Below are positions 9,102 through 20,500 of a stretch of DNA of 64,000 nt, piece by piece (position 1 is the stretch's first letter; each line of letters starts with the position of its first letter). A model generated the notes under the pieces. The model ran no database searches, was not told the DNA's origin, and was given only the letters and a program-made list of their open reading frames with translations. The stretch is from Buttiauxella agrestis ATCC 33320. Lineage in GTDB: Bacteria; Pseudomonadota; Gammaproteobacteria; Enterobacterales; Enterobacteriaceae. The DNA is taken from positions 2,790,001-2,854,000 of the forward strand of contig JALKFA010000001.1 in NCBI GenBank assembly GCA_024169445.1, written 5' to 3'. The position numbers were made by a program, and so were the translations under genes.

Positions 9102-9938
9102 ATGCAGCCACCGGTAATCAGTATGGAAATCAACACGGCACGTGAGAGCCAACTTTTTGATGGTCAACATTTCCACATGTTCATCCACAACAAAGTTGAA
9201 AGTGTCTCCGGGCTGCACCAGCATGATTACTACGAATTTACGGTAGTGCTGACAGGGCGTTATTACCAGGAAATTAACGGTAAACGCGTGCTGCTGGAAA
9301 GAGGAAGTTTTGTTTTTATTCCACTCGGTTCTTACCATCAAAGCTTTTATGATTTTGGTGCGACGCGAATCCTGAATGTCGGTATCAGCAAAGCTTTTTT
9401 TGAACAGCACTATTTACCGTTATTTCCAGCTTATTTTATTGCCTCACAGGTTTATCAGATTAAGAATGAATTTCTGACTTATATCGAATCTGTTACGGCA
9501 TCATTAAACTTCCGACAAGGTGAGTTTAATGAGTTTCTGGAAATGGTGACGTTTTATATTGTTAATCGTCTGCGCCATCACAAAGAATCAGAGTCAGGGG
9601 GGGATATTCCTGTCTGGCTGAAAAACACTGTCGAGCAGATGCACGGTAAGTCAATGTTTGGTGATAAAGCACTAGTTAATATGGTGGAGTTGGCCGGTAA
9701 GTCGCAAGAATATCTAACCCGTGCCACGCAACGCCATTACGGCAAAACGCCGATGCAGATCATCAATGAGATAAGAATTAATTTTGCCAAGAAGCAACTG
9801 GAGATTACCAACTATTCCGTCACCGATATTGCTTTCGAGTCAGGTTATAGTAGTGCCAGTATGTTTATCAAAAACTTTAAAAAGTTAACGTCGTTTACAC
9901 CTCAGCATTATCGGAAGCAGTTATACAGCATTAAGTGA
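9102..9938 (+). CDS. chbR: Chitobiose operon regulator ChbR (AraC family)
   Basis: ChbR is the dual regulator of the chb operon: with NagC it represses without sugar and with CRP it activates when chitobiose-6-phosphate derivatives are present. The 278-residue product has an N-terminal cupin domain with LHQHDYYEF near residue 40, and two C-terminal AraC helix-turn-helix motifs from about residue 185. The second motif includes [16 protein letters not shown] and [15 protein letters not shown]. The ATG at 9102 has TTGGAG seven bases upstream. It is encoded inside the operon it controls, as in E. coli. Confidence 0.95.
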   Translation: MQPPVISMEINTARESQLFDGQHFHMFIHNKVESVSGLHQHDYYEFTVVLTGRYYQEINGKRVLLERGSFVFIPLGSYHQSFYDFGATRILNVGISKAFFEQHYLPLFPAYFIASQVYQIKNEFLTYIESVTASLNFRQGEFNEFLEMVTFYIVNRLRHHKESESGGDIPVWLKNTVEQMHGKSMFGDKALVNMVELAGKSQEYLTRATQRHYGKTPMQIINEIRINFAKKQLEITNYSVTDIAFESGYSSASMFIKNFKKLTSFTPQHYRKQLYSIK

Positions 9939-9967
9939 TTATATTAATAACCTGTGAATGTATTAGT

Positions 9968-10015
9968 GAGGGTTGATAACTATATCCAATATGACAGTCG
10001 TCGGATATAACCCTC
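9968..10015 (+). other. Long hairpin in the chbR-chbF gap
   Basis: GAGGGT at 9968-9973 pairs with ACCCTC at 10010-10015, and TATATCC at 9981-9987 pairs with GGATATA at 10003-10009. It occupies most of the 137-bp spacer before chbF. It may set relative expression or RNA stability; no T-run follows. Confidence 0.55.
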
Positions 10016-10075
10016 AATAATACATCTATATCGCTGTCTTAATTTACAGTGCAATAAACTTGTACCGGAGTCCTC

Positions 10076-11419
10076 ATGAGTAAAAAATTGAAAGTCGTTA
10101 CAATCGGTGGTGGTAGCAGCTATACCCCTGAATTACTCGAAGGTTTTATTAAACGTTACGAAGAATTGCCGATTACTGAATTATGGCTGGTCGATGTTGA
10201 AGCTGGTAAAGAGAAACAAGATATTATCTTTGATCTTTGCTTGCGTATGATTGAACGCGCTGCTGTGCCGATTGCGCTGTATAAAACGCTCGACCGCCGT
10301 GAAGCGCTAGTAGACGCCGACTTTGTCACTACCCAATTGCGTGTTGGCCAATTGAAAGCCCGTGAACTGGATGAGCGCATCCCGCTAAGTTATGGCTATT
10401 TGGGCCAGGAAACTAACGGTGCCGGTGGTCTGTTTAAAGGCCTGCGTACTATCCCGGTCATTTTCGACATCATTAATGATGTGAAAGAAATTTGTCCGGA
10501 TGCCTGGGTGATTAACTTCACCAACCCAGCCGGTATGGTGACTGAAGCGGTTTATCGCCACACAGATTTCAAGAAATTCATTGGCGTGTGTAACATTCCG
10601 GTGGGCATGAAGATGTTCATTAAAGATGTGTTAAAACTCGCGCCAACCGATGAATTGAATATCGACTTGTTCGGTCTGAACCACATGGTGTTCATCAAAG
10701 ATGTCATCGTTAATGGCACTTCTCGCTTTGATGAACTGCTTGATGGTGTGGCGTCAGGTACGCTTACCGCAGGTTCGGTGAAAAATATCTTTGATCTGCC
10801 ATTCAGTGAAGGTCTGATTCGTTCTCTGCGTCTGCTTCCGTGCTCTTATTTGCTCTACTACTTCAAGCAAAAAGAGATGCTGGCTATCGAAATGGGCGAG
10901 TTCTATAAAGGCGGCGCGCGCGCTACTGTCGTCCAGAAAGTCGAGAAACAACTGTTCGAACTGTACAAAGATCCGGCTCTGAATGTGAAGCCAAAAGAGC
11001 TGGAATTGCGCGGTGGGGCTTACTACTCTGACGCCGCTTGCGAAGTGATTAGCGACATTTACAACGACAAGCAAAGTGAGCATTACGTCAACGTACCGCA
11101 TCACGGCCATGTGGATAATATTCCGGCTGACTGGGCGGTAGAAATGACCTGCACTATCGGTCGCGATGGTGCAACACCCACTCCACGCATCACGCATTTT
11201 GATGAGAAAGTGCTGGGTCTGATTTACACCATCAAAGGCTTTGAAGTCGCAGCAAGCGAAGCGGCACTTAGCGGTAACTTTAACGACGTGCTGCTGGCAC
11301 TGAATTTAAGCCCGCTTATCCACTCAGATAAAGACGCAGAGAAAATTGCCCGCGACCTGTTGCTTGCGCACGAAACAAATCTGCCAAACTTTGCGCAGGC
11401 AATTGCTGCACTTAAATAA
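10076..11419 (+). CDS. chbF: 6-phospho-beta-glucosidase / diacetylchitobiose-6-P hydrolase ChbF (GH4)
   Basis: ChbF hydrolyses the phosphorylated disaccharide that ChbBCA imports. It belongs to glycoside hydrolase family 4, which uses NAD+ and a divalent metal. The 447 residues begin with a Rossmann motif (VTIGGGSSYTPELLEG), then show NFTNPAGMVTEAV, the metal-binding Cys in FIGVCNIPVGM and the GLNHM histidine motif, all typical of GH4. The ATG has CGGAG upstream at normal spacing. chbG follows 45 bp later. Deacetylation by ChbG is known to be needed before ChbF acts on diacetylchitobiose-6-phosphate. Confidence 0.96.
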   Translation: MSKKLKVVTIGGGSSYTPELLEGFIKRYEELPITELWLVDVEAGKEKQDIIFDLCLRMIERAAVPIALYKTLDRREALVDADFVTTQLRVGQLKARELDERIPLSYGYLGQETNGAGGLFKGLRTIPVIFDIINDVKEICPDAWVINFTNPAGMVTEAVYRHTDFKKFIGVCNIPVGMKMFIKDVLKLAPTDELNIDLFGLNHMVFIKDVIVNGTSRFDELLDGVASGTLTAGSVKNIFDLPFSEGLIRSLRLLPCSYLLYYFKQKEMLAIEMGEFYKGGARATVVQKVEKQLFELYKDPALNVKPKELELRGGAYYSDAACEVISDIYNDKQSEHYVNVPHHGHVDNIPADWAVEMTCTIGRDGATPTPRITHFDEKVLGLIYTIKGFEVAASEAALSGNFNDVLLALNLSPLIHSDKDAEKIARDLLLAHETNLPNFAQAIAALK

Positions 11420-11464
11420 CCGGAGGCCTTCCCTGAATGGGGAAGGCAGCTTACCGAGGCGACA

Positions 11465-12226
11465 ATGGATAAGTTATTAATTGTTAACGCGGACGATTTT
11501 GGGCTGTGTAAAGCGCAAAATTACGGAATTATCGATGCTTTCACCAATGGCGTGGTGACGTCGACCACCGCGATGGTTAACGGCCAGGGGATTGAACACG
11601 CCGTTGCGCTAAGCGCAAAACATCCTGGTCTGGCGATTGGTATGCACTTTGTGCTGACTTTAGGCCGTCCGCTGTCTGCCATGCCGGGGCTGGTGGATGA
11701 GAAGGGTGAATTGGGCAAATGGATTTGGCAACGCGCTGAGGAAGGCACGTTGCCGCTGGCGGAAATTGAACATGAACTGGCTTGCCAGTTTGCGAAATTC
11801 GTCGAGTTATTTGGCCGCGAACCTGCGCATATCGATAGCCATCATCATGTGCATATGATTCCGCAAATCTACCCAATTGTTGAAGCATTCGCGAAGGCGA
11901 AAGGCATTCCGCTGCGCTTTGACTATGATGCCGCTAAAGCCGATGGGCTGGAGCCGCTGGGTGTAAAAACCACTCAGGGCTTTGACAGTGGTTTTTATGG
12001 TGACTCGATATCCGAAATGCTATTTCTCGACACCCTCGATCGGGCTATGGCGCGCGGTGAGCTGTCGCTTGAAGTGATGTGCCATCCCTCATTTATCGAT
12101 AACACTATTCTGGCCAGCAAATATTGCTACCCACGTCTGGCTGAACTGGATGTATTAACTTCTGCTTCACTTAAATATGCGATAGCGGAACGCGGCTATC
12201 GGTTAGGGTCGTTCAAGGATTTGTAA
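11465..12226 (+). CDS. chbG: Chitooligosaccharide deacetylase ChbG
   Basis: ChbG (YdjC family) removes one acetyl group from chitobiose- or chitotriose-6-phosphate, generating the ChbR inducer and the ChbF substrate. The 253-residue product has the metal-site motifs NADDFGLC near the N-terminus, [12 protein letters not shown] and [14 protein letters not shown], and an [10 protein letters not shown] motif near the end. It is the last gene of the chb operon. A 29-bp perfect inverted repeat separates it from the convergent acrR-like gene and may end both transcripts. Confidence 0.95.
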   Translation: MDKLLIVNADDFGLCKAQNYGIIDAFTNGVVTSTTAMVNGQGIEHAVALSAKHPGLAIGMHFVLTLGRPLSAMPGLVDEKGELGKWIWQRAEEGTLPLAEIEHELACQFAKFVELFGREPAHIDSHHHVHMIPQIYPIVEAFAKAKGIPLRFDYDAAKADGLEPLGVKTTQGFDSGFYGDSISEMLFLDTLDRAMARGELSLEVMCHPSFIDNTILASKYCYPRLAELDVLTSASLKYAIAERGYRLGSFKDL

Positions 12227-12238
12227 GACTTTCTGTTG

Positions 12239-12301
12239 TTGGATGACGCTACGCTTATCCACCCTACAAAACGTAGGGTGGATAAGCGTAGCGTCATCCA
12301 A
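12239..12301. repeat. REP-like perfect inverted repeat between chbG and the acrR-like gene
   Basis: A 29-base arm (12239-12267) beginning TTGGATGACGCTACGC is exactly complementary to 12273-12301 around an AAAAC loop. It carries the same core as the other REP-like repeats here. It lies between two convergent genes, so RNA from either strand folds into the same strong stem and could act as a bidirectional transcript end. Confidence 0.8.
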
Positions 12302-12326
12302 CAGTTATCACCTTTTTATCACCCAT

Positions 12327-12944
12327 TCAGGCAGATTTTCTCAGCATCACCAACAGGTTGTCGGCGATTTCTGGGGCTTGTTCATTAAGATTAAGATTCT
12401 CCGGTCGCATCAGCCAGTTTTTGACAATACCACTGAGATAACCGTGAATAATGGTAATCATGAGTTCTATATTGGTATTAACAGGAATTAACCCTTTTGA
12501 TATACAATTGCGCAATAACTTTTTCATTCTTTCCCGATTAAACCAAATACGCTCCCTTATTTCCCGCTCGGAATACATCTCCCCATTAAATTCGCACGAA
12601 TGGTAAAGAATTTGTAGTAACTCACGCTGGCGATGATCGGTTGAAATGAATTTTAATGTTTCAATGATGATTTCACGGAATAATTGTAAATCGTTGTCAT
12701 GAGTTTGTGTTTTGAGTTTACGTCTTATTTCCAGTGCAAAACTGGATTGAAGATTCCAGATTTCATTAAACAGTGACACTTTGCTGTCAAAGTGCCAGTA
12801 AATCGCGCCACGCGTCATGCCAGCCGCATCAGCAATGTCTGCCAGTGTTGTTGTCGAAACGCCTTTTTTAGCAAATAGTGTGATCGCGACATCAATTAAA
12901 TGTTGACGTGTTTTTAACGCTTCTGATTTTGTTTTTCTTGCCAT
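12327..12944 (-). CDS. TetR-family repressor, AcrR/AcrS type
   Basis: The 205-residue protein starts MARKTKSEALKTRQHLIDVA and has the AcrR/AcrS-type helix-turn-helix TTLADIADAAGMTRGAIYWHF at about residues 31-51, split here for length reasons only in description. The C-terminal ligand domain (with YHSCEFNGEM and GYLSGIVKNWL) also matches AcrR/AcrS. It is divergent from the RND gene at 13184 with a 239-bp spacer, the usual arrangement for local repression of an efflux operon. It could be the AcrS counterpart, because the neighbouring fusion protein looks most like AcrE. Inducers cannot be told from sequence. Confidence 0.92.
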   Translation of the reverse strand: MARKTKSEALKTRQHLIDVAITLFAKKGVSTTTLADIADAAGMTRGAIYWHFDSKVSLFNEIWNLQSSFALEIRRKLKTQTHDNDLQLFREIIIETLKFISTDHRQRELLQILYHSCEFNGEMYSEREIRERIWFNRERMKKLLRNCISKGLIPVNTNIELMITIIHGYLSGIVKNWLMRPENLNLNEQAPEIADNLLVMLRKSA

Positions 12945-13086
12945 GATAAATTAACTCTTTGTGGATATTAGTTACAAGAATTAACATGTTTAACGATTTG
13001 TTTTTCTATTAGTAGAGATTCAGGTAAAAAGCGAAATTATTGTGTGCTTTAATTTTTTCGAAGTCCAGTCCAGGAATATAAGTTTA

Positions 13087-13110
13087 TACATACACGCATG
13101 AATCATTAAT
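13087..13110. promoter_or_regulatory. Possible AcrR-type operator
   Basis: TACATACACGCATGAATC begins like the E. coli AcrR operator (TACATACATTTGTGAATG): the first eight bases and a central TGAAT match. The right half is degraded. It lies in the divergent promoter region about 75 bp upstream of the first RND gene. Confidence 0.4.
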
Positions 13111-13183
13111 CTTAATAGCCTCTGTTAAGCTTCCGGTCACTATATCCGTCACAGAATTAGACCTTTAACAGAGAACTCTTCAC

Positions 13184-16100
13184 ATGGCGAAGTTTTTTAT
13201 CGAGCGCCCCATATTTGCCTGGGTGTTGGCGATCATTTTGATGCTGGCTGGCGTGCTGTCCATCATTAATTTGCCAGTGGCGCAGTACCCGACAATCGCC
13301 CCTCCAGCTGTTGCCATTAATGCAACCTATCCAGGGGCGGACGCCAGTACCGTTCAGGATACAGTGACCCAGGTTATCGAACAGAACATGAACGGCCTGG
13401 ATAACCTGATGTACATGTCCTCAACCAGCGATGCCTCGGGTAGCGTGACGGTGAGCCTGACCTTTAAGTCAGGTACCGATCCGGATATCGCTCAGGTACA
13501 GGTACAAAATAAACTTCAGCTCGCCATGCCTTTGTTGCCACAGGAAGTCCAGCAACAGGGGATCAGTGTTAAAAAATCCTCCAGCAGTTTCCTGATGGTG
13601 GCTGGGTTTATCTCACAAGATGGCAGCATGAGTCAGGACGATATTGCCGACTATATTTCTTCTAATATCAAAGACCCGATCAGCCGTACCGCAGGGGTTG
13701 GCGATGTGCAGCTTTTTGGTGCGCAGTATGCGATGCGGATCTGGCTCGATCCTAATCAGTTGAATAAATACCAGTTAACCACGCTAGATGTGATTAACCA
13801 GATTAGAACTCAGAATGCACAGGTTGCTGCCGGGCAACTTGGCGGAACGCCCGCCATTGCAGACCAACAACTCAATGCTTCTATTATTGCCCAAACCCGT
13901 CTGCGCGATCCGGAACAGTTTGGCCACATTTTACTTAAAGTGCAGCCGAATGGTGCCAGGGTTGAACTGCACGATGTCGGGCGGATTGAACTAGGCGGCG
14001 AAAACTATAACGTGATCGCCCGCTACAATGGCAAACCTGCCGCCGGTCTGGGGATTAAATTAGCCACTGGCGCTAACGCGCTGGATACCGCCAAAGCGGT
14101 GCAGACGCAAATGGCTAAACTTCAAAGTTACTTCCCACACGGTTTGAACGTTGTCTATACCTACGACACCACGCCATTCGTCAAAATCTCCATTCGCGAA
14201 GTATTCAAAACTCTGCTCGAAGCTATCTTGCTGGTGTTCCTGGTAATGTATCTGTTTTTACAGAACTTCCGCGCTACGCTTATCCCGACTATTGCCGTGC
14301 CGGTGGTGTTGCTGGGGACTTTTTCCATTCTGGCCGCGTTTGGTTATTCGATAAACACACTGACGATGTTCGGCATGGTGCTGGCGATAGGCTTGTTGGT
14401 GGATGATGCCATTGTGGTGGTAGAAAACGTCGAACGCGTGATGGTGGAAGAGGGGCTTTCACCGAAAGAAGCGACACAAAAATCAATGGGGCAAATACAG
14501 GGCGCGCTGGTGGGGATTGCCATGGTGCTGTCGGCAGTATTTATCCCAATGGCCTTTTTCGGCGGCTCTACAGGCGTTATCTATCGCCAGTTCTCAATAA
14601 CAATTGTCTCGGCGATGGCGCTTTCGGTTTTAGTCGCGTTAATTCTGACACCGGCCCTGTGTGCCACCTTGCTCAAACCGGTTGCTAAAGGCAGTCATGG
14701 TAAAACCACTGGGTTCTTCGGCTGGTTTAACGCTCGCTTTGAACAAAGCACCAATCATTATACCGACAGCGTAAAGCTGATCTTGCGCCGCACCGGGCGC
14801 TACATGCTGCTTTATGTCCTGATTGTAGTCGGAATGGCGGTATTGTTCACGCGCTTACCTACGTCATTTTTACCCGAAGAAGACCAGGGGGTGTTCCTGA
14901 CTATGGTGACGTTGCCTGCCGGGGCAACACAAGCCAGAACCGAAAAAATCATGGATCAGATAACCCAATACTATCTGACCAAAGAATCCGCAAACGTTGA
15001 TTCGGTATTTACCGTTAACGGCTTTAGTTTCAGCGGTAAAGGTCAGAACAATGGTCTGGCTTTTGTGCGCCTGAAAGACTGGGATAAACGCCCTGGCAAA
15101 GAGAATGAAGTGGGGGCGATTGTCGGGCGTGCCACTCGCGAATTTAGCAAAATCCACGATGGCATGGTTTTCGCCTTCAACCTACCTGCGATTACCGAGC
15201 TGGGAACCGCCACCGGTTTTGACTTTGAGTTAATCGACCAGGCGAGCCTTGGGCATAAAGCGCTGACCGAGGCGCGAAACCAGTTGCTGGCATCTATCGC
15301 AAAACGTCCGGATATGCTGGTTCGTATTCGCCCGAACGGGCTGGAAGATACCCCGCAATTTAAGCTGGAAGTCGATCAGGAGAAAGCCCAGTCGCTGGGC
15401 GTGAGCATTTCCGATATTAACCAGACGATCGCTACCGGCCTCGGCAGTACCTACGTTAATGACTTTATTGATAGCGGGCGAGTGAAGAAAGTTTACCTGC
15501 AAGGGCGTGCGGAGAACCGCATGTTACCGCAGGACATTAACAGTTGGTTCGTGCGTGGGAGCAGTGGGCAAATGGTGCCATTCTCTTCATTTGCCAGCGC
15601 GCACTGGATTTATGGTTCTCCACGCCTCGAACGTTACAACGGTCTGCCTTCTATGGAAATTCTGGGTGAAGCCACACCGGGTAAAAGTACTGGTGAAGCG
15701 ATGCTGCTAATGGAAGATCTGGCGGCGAAACTCCCCACTGGAATCGGTTTTGACTGGACGGGAATGTCTTATCAAGAACGTCTATCTGGCAACCAGGCTC
15801 CGGCGTTGTACGCCATCTCATTATTAGTCGTCTTCTTGTGCCTCGCTGCACTCTATGAAAGCTGGTCGATCCCCTTCTCAGTCATGCTGGTTGTACCACT
15901 TGGTGTGGTCGGTGCACTGCTGGCCGCCGCGCTGCGTGGTTTGAACAATGACGTCTACTTCCAGGTTGGGTTACTGACCACTATCGGGCTGTCGGCGAAG
16001 AACGCGATTCTTATCGTCGAGTTTGCCAAAGACCTGATGGACAAAGAAGGCAAAGGGTTAATTGAAGCCACGCTCGATGCGGTACGCATGCGCCTGCGCC

Positions 16101-16294
16101 CCATTCTGATGACTTCGCTGGCCTTTATGCTGGGCGTGATGCCGCTGGTTATCAGCGATGGCGCGGGAAGTGGTGCGCAAAATGCCGTGGGCACTGGCGT
16201 GATGGGCGGCATGGTTTCTGCCACGCTGCTGGCGATCTTTTTTGTCCCGGTATTTTTCGTCGTGATAAGTCGCCGTTTTGGTAAGGCGAAATAA
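13184..16294 (+). CDS. RND efflux transporter, AcrB/AcrF type (first copy)
   Basis: This 1036-residue protein is an HAE1-type inner-membrane drug/proton antiporter that exports amphipathic drugs through a fusion protein and an outer-membrane channel such as TolC. It starts [17 protein letters not shown], and carries the proton-relay pair D407/D408 in [15 protein letters not shown] and the relay Lys at 939 in [13 protein letters not shown]. It shows the usual twelve-helix, two-porter-domain pattern. It is strikingly similar along its whole length to the RND gene at 17543. Unusually it precedes, rather than follows, the membrane fusion protein. The divergent AcrR-like gene probably represses it. 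Confidence 0.95.
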   Translation: MAKFFIERPIFAWVLAIILMLAGVLSIINLPVAQYPTIAPPAVAINATYPGADASTVQDTVTQVIEQNMNGLDNLMYMSSTSDASGSVTVSLTFKSGTDPDIAQVQVQNKLQLAMPLLPQEVQQQGISVKKSSSSFLMVAGFISQDGSMSQDDIADYISSNIKDPISRTAGVGDVQLFGAQYAMRIWLDPNQLNKYQLTTLDVINQIRTQNAQVAAGQLGGTPAIADQQLNASIIAQTRLRDPEQFGHILLKVQPNGARVELHDVGRIELGGENYNVIARYNGKPAAGLGIKLATGANALDTAKAVQTQMAKLQSYFPHGLNVVYTYDTTPFVKISIREVFKTLLEAILLVFLVMYLFLQNFRATLIPTIAVPVVLLGTFSILAAFGYSINTLTMFGMVLAIGLLVDDAIVVVENVERVMVEEGLSPKEATQKSMGQIQGALVGIAMVLSAVFIPMAFFGGSTGVIYRQFSITIVSAMALSVLVALILTPALCATLLKPVAKGSHGKTTGFFGWFNARFEQSTNHYTDSVKLILRRTGRYMLLYVLIVVGMAVLFTRLPTSFLPEEDQGVFLTMVTLPAGATQARTEKIMDQITQYYLTKESANVDSVFTVNGFSFSGKGQNNGLAFVRLKDWDKRPGKENEVGAIVGRATREFSKIHDGMVFAFNLPAITELGTATGFDFELIDQASLGHKALTEARNQLLASIAKRPDMLVRIRPNGLEDTPQFKLEVDQEKAQSLGVSISDINQTIATGLGSTYVNDFIDSGRVKKVYLQGRAENRMLPQDINSWFVRGSSGQMVPFSSFASAHWIYGSPRLERYNGLPSMEILGEATPGKSTGEAMLLMEDLAAKLPTGIGFDWTGMSYQERLSGNQAPALYAISLLVVFLCLAALYESWSIPFSVMLVVPLGVVGALLAAALRGLNNDVYFQVGLLTTIGLSAKNAILIVEFAKDLMDKEGKGLIEATLDAVRMRLRPILMTSLAFMLGVMPLVISDGAGSGAQNAVGTGVMGGMVSATLLAIFFVPVFFVVISRRFGKAK

Positions 16295-16308
16295 CAGGAT
16301 TTCATTGT

Positions 16309-16333
16309 CAGGGGCGCTTTTCTTTGCCCCCGG
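16309..16333 (+). other. Hairpin between first RND gene and fusion-protein gene
   Basis: AGGGGC and GCCCCC bracket a T/C-rich loop in the 82-bp spacer. There is no trailing T-run, so it may be a processing site or partial attenuator that separates expression of the first RND gene from the following pair. Confidence 0.4.
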
Positions 16334-16376
16334 ACTGCAAGTTTTTACTTCAAGAATCATGCTTTAAGGAATCGTA

Positions 16377-17531
16377 ATGAAGAAATATGGCAAGTTCATC
16401 ATCCTGCCTTCGGTACTTCTGGTCGCAGCGGGAATTCTGGCGGGTTGTAATGATAAAGGCGACGAAAAGGCTGCATTGCCTGCGCCGCAGGTCAATGTCT
16501 ATATCGCTAAAGCGGCTCCGTTGGCGGTGACGACTGAACTTCCTGGGCGTACTGATGCGTTCCGCGTGGCGGAAGTTCGTCCGCAGGTCAGTGGCATCAT
16601 CCTGAAGCGCAATTTTGTCGAAGGCAGCGATATTGTTGCGGGAAACTCTCTCTACCAGATTGATCCTGCTCCTTACCAGGCTGCATGGAACAGTGCGCAA
16701 GGGGCGCTCGCTAAAGCAAAAGCCGCTGCGAATATTGCGCATCTGACGGTGAAACGTTATGTGCCATTGCTTGGCACCAATTACATCAGCAAACAGGAAT
16801 ACGATCAGGCAGTCGCAACCGCTCAGCAAGCTGATGCAGAAGTGAAAGCGGCGCAAGCGGATGTAGAAAATGCGCGGATTAATCTCGCCTATACCAAAGT
16901 TTCTTCTCCTATCGACGGGCGCATTGGTAAGTCGAATGTCACCGAAGGGGCGCTGGTCACTAATGGTCAGGCTTCCTCATTGGCAACGGTTCAACAGCTT
17001 GACCCGATTTATGTCGATGTCACGCAATCCAGCAATGACTTTATGCAGTTAAAGCAGTCGGTTGAGCAGGGTAGCCTGCAGAAAGCTAATGGAAAAACTG
17101 CGGTGCAACTGCTGATGGAAGATGGCCAGCTTTACCCGATAAACGGCGAGCTGGAGTTTTCTGATGTGACGGTCGATCAAACCACCGGTTCCATTACTTT
17201 ACGTGCCGTATTCCCGAATCCGCAGCACCAGTTACTGCCGGGTATGTATGTGCGCGCAAAAATTGACGAAGGCATTAAGCCGGACGCGATTTTAGTGCCG
17301 CAACAAGGTGTGACGCGTAATCCTCGCGGTGACGCCACCGTGATGGTGGTTGATCAGAATAACAAAGCAGAAGTCCGCGAAGTGACCGCACCTCAGGCGA
17401 TTGGAGATCAATGGCTGGTGACAAAAGGCATTAAGCCTGGTGAGAAAATCATCGTTAGTGGGCTTCAACGCGTTCGTCCCGGTGTTGCTGTACAGGTGGT
17501 ACAGGATAGCGCTGCTACCCAAACACGCTAA
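16377..17531 (+). CDS. Periplasmic adaptor (membrane fusion) lipoprotein, AcrE/AcrA type
   Basis: The adaptor links an RND pump to the outer-membrane channel. The 384-residue protein has a lipoprotein signal peptide with lipobox LAGC (Cys near residue 23), followed by NDKGDEK as in AcrE. The order of domains is normal: beta-barrel/lipoyl halves ([14 protein letters not shown] and [19 protein letters not shown]), a coiled-coil hairpin at about 100-170 containing [19 protein letters not shown], and a C-terminal membrane-proximal domain. Overall it looks nearer to AcrE than to AcrA by recall. It is followed after 11 bases by the second RND gene, so these two form an acrEF-like pair. Confidence 0.94.
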   Translation: MKKYGKFIILPSVLLVAAGILAGCNDKGDEKAALPAPQVNVYIAKAAPLAVTTELPGRTDAFRVAEVRPQVSGIILKRNFVEGSDIVAGNSLYQIDPAPYQAAWNSAQGALAKAKAAANIAHLTVKRYVPLLGTNYISKQEYDQAVATAQQADAEVKAAQADVENARINLAYTKVSSPIDGRIGKSNVTEGALVTNGQASSLATVQQLDPIYVDVTQSSNDFMQLKQSVEQGSLQKANGKTAVQLLMEDGQLYPINGELEFSDVTVDQTTGSITLRAVFPNPQHQLLPGMYVRAKIDEGIKPDAILVPQQGVTRNPRGDATVMVVDQNNKAEVREVTAPQAIGDQWLVTKGIKPGEKIIVSGLQRVRPGVAVQVVQDSAATQTR

Positions 17532-17542
17532 GGTTCTGGAAA

Positions 17543-20500
17543 ATGGCTAATTTTTTTATTGAACGACCAATATTTGCCTGGGTGCTGGCGATCATTTTGA
17601 TGATTGCTGGCGCGCTTGCGATATTACAACTCCCGGTCGCGCAGTATCCGACGATTGCACCTCCGGCGGTTGCGGTAACGGCAACCTATCCGGGTGCGGA
17701 TGCGCAAACGGTGCAGGACACAGTGACGCAGGTTATCGAACAGAATATGAACGGTATCGATAACCTGATGTACATGTCTTCTACCAGTGACTCAGCTGGT
17801 GGCGTGACGATTACCTTGACCTTTAAATCAGGCACCAGCCCGGATATTGCCCAGGTTCAGGTGCAAAATAAACTGCAACTGGCGATGCCGTTATTACCGC
17901 AAGAAGTGCAGCAGCAGGGCATTAGCGTTGAAAAGTCCTCCAGCAGCTTTTTGCTGGTGGCGGGCTTTATCTCTGACAACCCAAGCCTGACCCAGGATGA
18001 CATTTCCGATTATGTGGCGTCGAATCTCAAAGATGCTATCAGCCGGACCAACGGGGTTGGCGATGTGCAGTTGTTTGGTGCGCAGTATGCGATGCGTATC
18101 TGGCTGGATACGGGGGCGTTGAACAAATACCAGCTCAACCCGGGCGATGTGGTGAATCAGTTAAAACTGCAGAACGACCAGGTTGCTGCGGGGCAACTCG
18201 GTGGCACGCCTGCAGTGAAAAACCAGCAGCTTAACGCCTCGATTATTGCCCAGACGCGTCTGCGTGACCCGGAACAGTTCGGCAAAGTGACGCTGAAAGT
18301 GAATCCGGATGGCTCGGTGGTGCATTTAAGTGATGTCGCCCGTATTGAGCTAGGGGGGGAAAACTACAACACAGTGGCGAAAATTAATGGGCAGGCCGCT
18401 GCTGGCTTGGGTATTAAACTGGCGACAGGTGCAAATGCGCTGGATACCGCTGAAGGGATCAAAGCGAAATTGGTCTCGCTACAACCTTTTTTCCCGCAAG
18501 GGATGAAAGTGGTTTACCCGTACGACACTACACCGTTTGTGAAAATCTCCATTCATGAAGTGGTGAAAACGTTGTTCGAAGCCATCATCCTGGTATTCCT
18601 GGTGATGTATTTGTTCCTGCAAAACTTCCGTGCGACCTTAATCCCAACGATTGCAGTACCGGTGGTGTTACTGGGGACATTTGCAGTTTTATCCGCGTTT
18701 GGCTACTCGATAAACACGCTCACCATGTTTGGTATGGTGCTGGCGATCGGCCTGTTGGTAGATGATGCGATTGTGGTGGTGGAAAACGTCGAACGCGTGA
18801 TGGTTGAAGAGCATCTCTCGCCAAAAGAAGCCACTAAGAAGTCGATGAGCCAGATTCAAGGGGCGCTGGTCGGGATCGCGATGGTATTGTCGGCGGTCTT
18901 TATTCCGATGGCTTTCTTTGGCGGTTCGACCGGCGCTATTTATCGCCAGTTCTCGATTACCATCGTTTCAGCCATGGCGCTGTCGGTACTGGTAGCACTG
19001 ATCCTTACTCCGGCATTGTGTGCCACATTGCTAAAACCGGTTACTGCCGAAACGCATCACAAAACGGGCTTTTTTGGCTGGTTTAACGAAAAGTTTAATC
19101 ACAGCACCAATCACTACACCAACAGTGTCAGCAACATTTTGCGTAATACTGGGCGCTATCTGCTGCTGTATCTGATTATTGTTGCCGGTATGGCGTTTCT
19201 GTTTCTGCGCTTGCCGACCTCATTCTTGCCCGAGGAGGATCAGGGCGTGTTTATGACGATGGTGCAATTACCTGCGGGGGCAACCCAGGAAAGAACGCAG
19301 AAAGTGCTCGATCAGATTACTGACTATTATCTTGGTACCGAAAAAGCCAATGTTGAATCGGTATTTACCGTAAACGGTTTTAGCTTCAGTGGGCAGGGGC
19401 AAAACTCCGGGATTGCATTTATTAGCCTGAAACCGTGGGATGAAAGATCCGGCAAGGAGAATGCGGTTGGCGCCATCGTTGAACGTGCGACCAAAGCGTT
19501 CGGCAAAATTCGTGATGGCATGATATTCCCGTTTAACTTACCCGCCATCATGGAACTGGGTACCGCCACAGGTTTTGACTTTGAACTGATTGACCAGGCA
19601 AACCTTGGGCACCAGCAACTGACTGAATCGCGTAACCAACTGATGGGCATGGTGGCAAAACATCCTGATATCCTCACTCGTGTTCGTGCGAATGGGCTGG
19701 AAGATACTCCACAGTACAAACTGGAAATCGACCAGGAAAAAGCACAGTCACTCGGTGTAAGCATTACGGATATCAACCAGACCATTGCTAGTGCATTGGG
19801 CGGCACTTACGTGAACGATTTTATCGATCATGGCCGTGTGAAGAAGGTTTATGTGCAGGCTGATGCCCGTTTCCGCATGCTGCCAAAGGACATCAACAAC
19901 CTTTATGTTCGCGGTAGCAGCGGGCAAATGGTACCGCTTTCAGCATTCTCTTCATCTCACTGGATGTACGGTTCACCACGTCTGGAGCGTTATAACGGTT
20001 TGCCATCAATGGAAATATTAGGCGAGGCTGCTCCGGGTAAAAGTACCGGTGACGCGATGATACTGATGGAACAACTGGCATCTCAATTACCGTCCGGTAT
20101 CGGCTATGACTGGACCGGAATGTCGTATCAGGAAAGGCTTTCTGGAAACCAGGCACCTGCACTCTACGCTATCTCTTTGGTGGTGGTGTTCTTGTGCCTC
20201 GCAGCACTTTATGAAAGCTGGTCGATACCGTTCTCGGTGATGCTGGTGGTGCCACTTGGCGTTTTTGGGGCACTGTTAGCGGCGGCAATGCGCGGCATGA
20301 ATAATGACGTCTATTTCCAGGTCGGGTTGCTGACGACGATTGGGCTATCAGCGAAGAACGCGATACTGATCGTTGAATTCGCCAAAGACTTGATGGAAAA
20401 AGAGGGTAAAGGGTTAATGGAAGCCACGCTGGATGCAGTGCGAATGCGTTTACGCCCAATCCTGATGACATCATTAGCGTTTATTTTAGGGGTGATGCCT

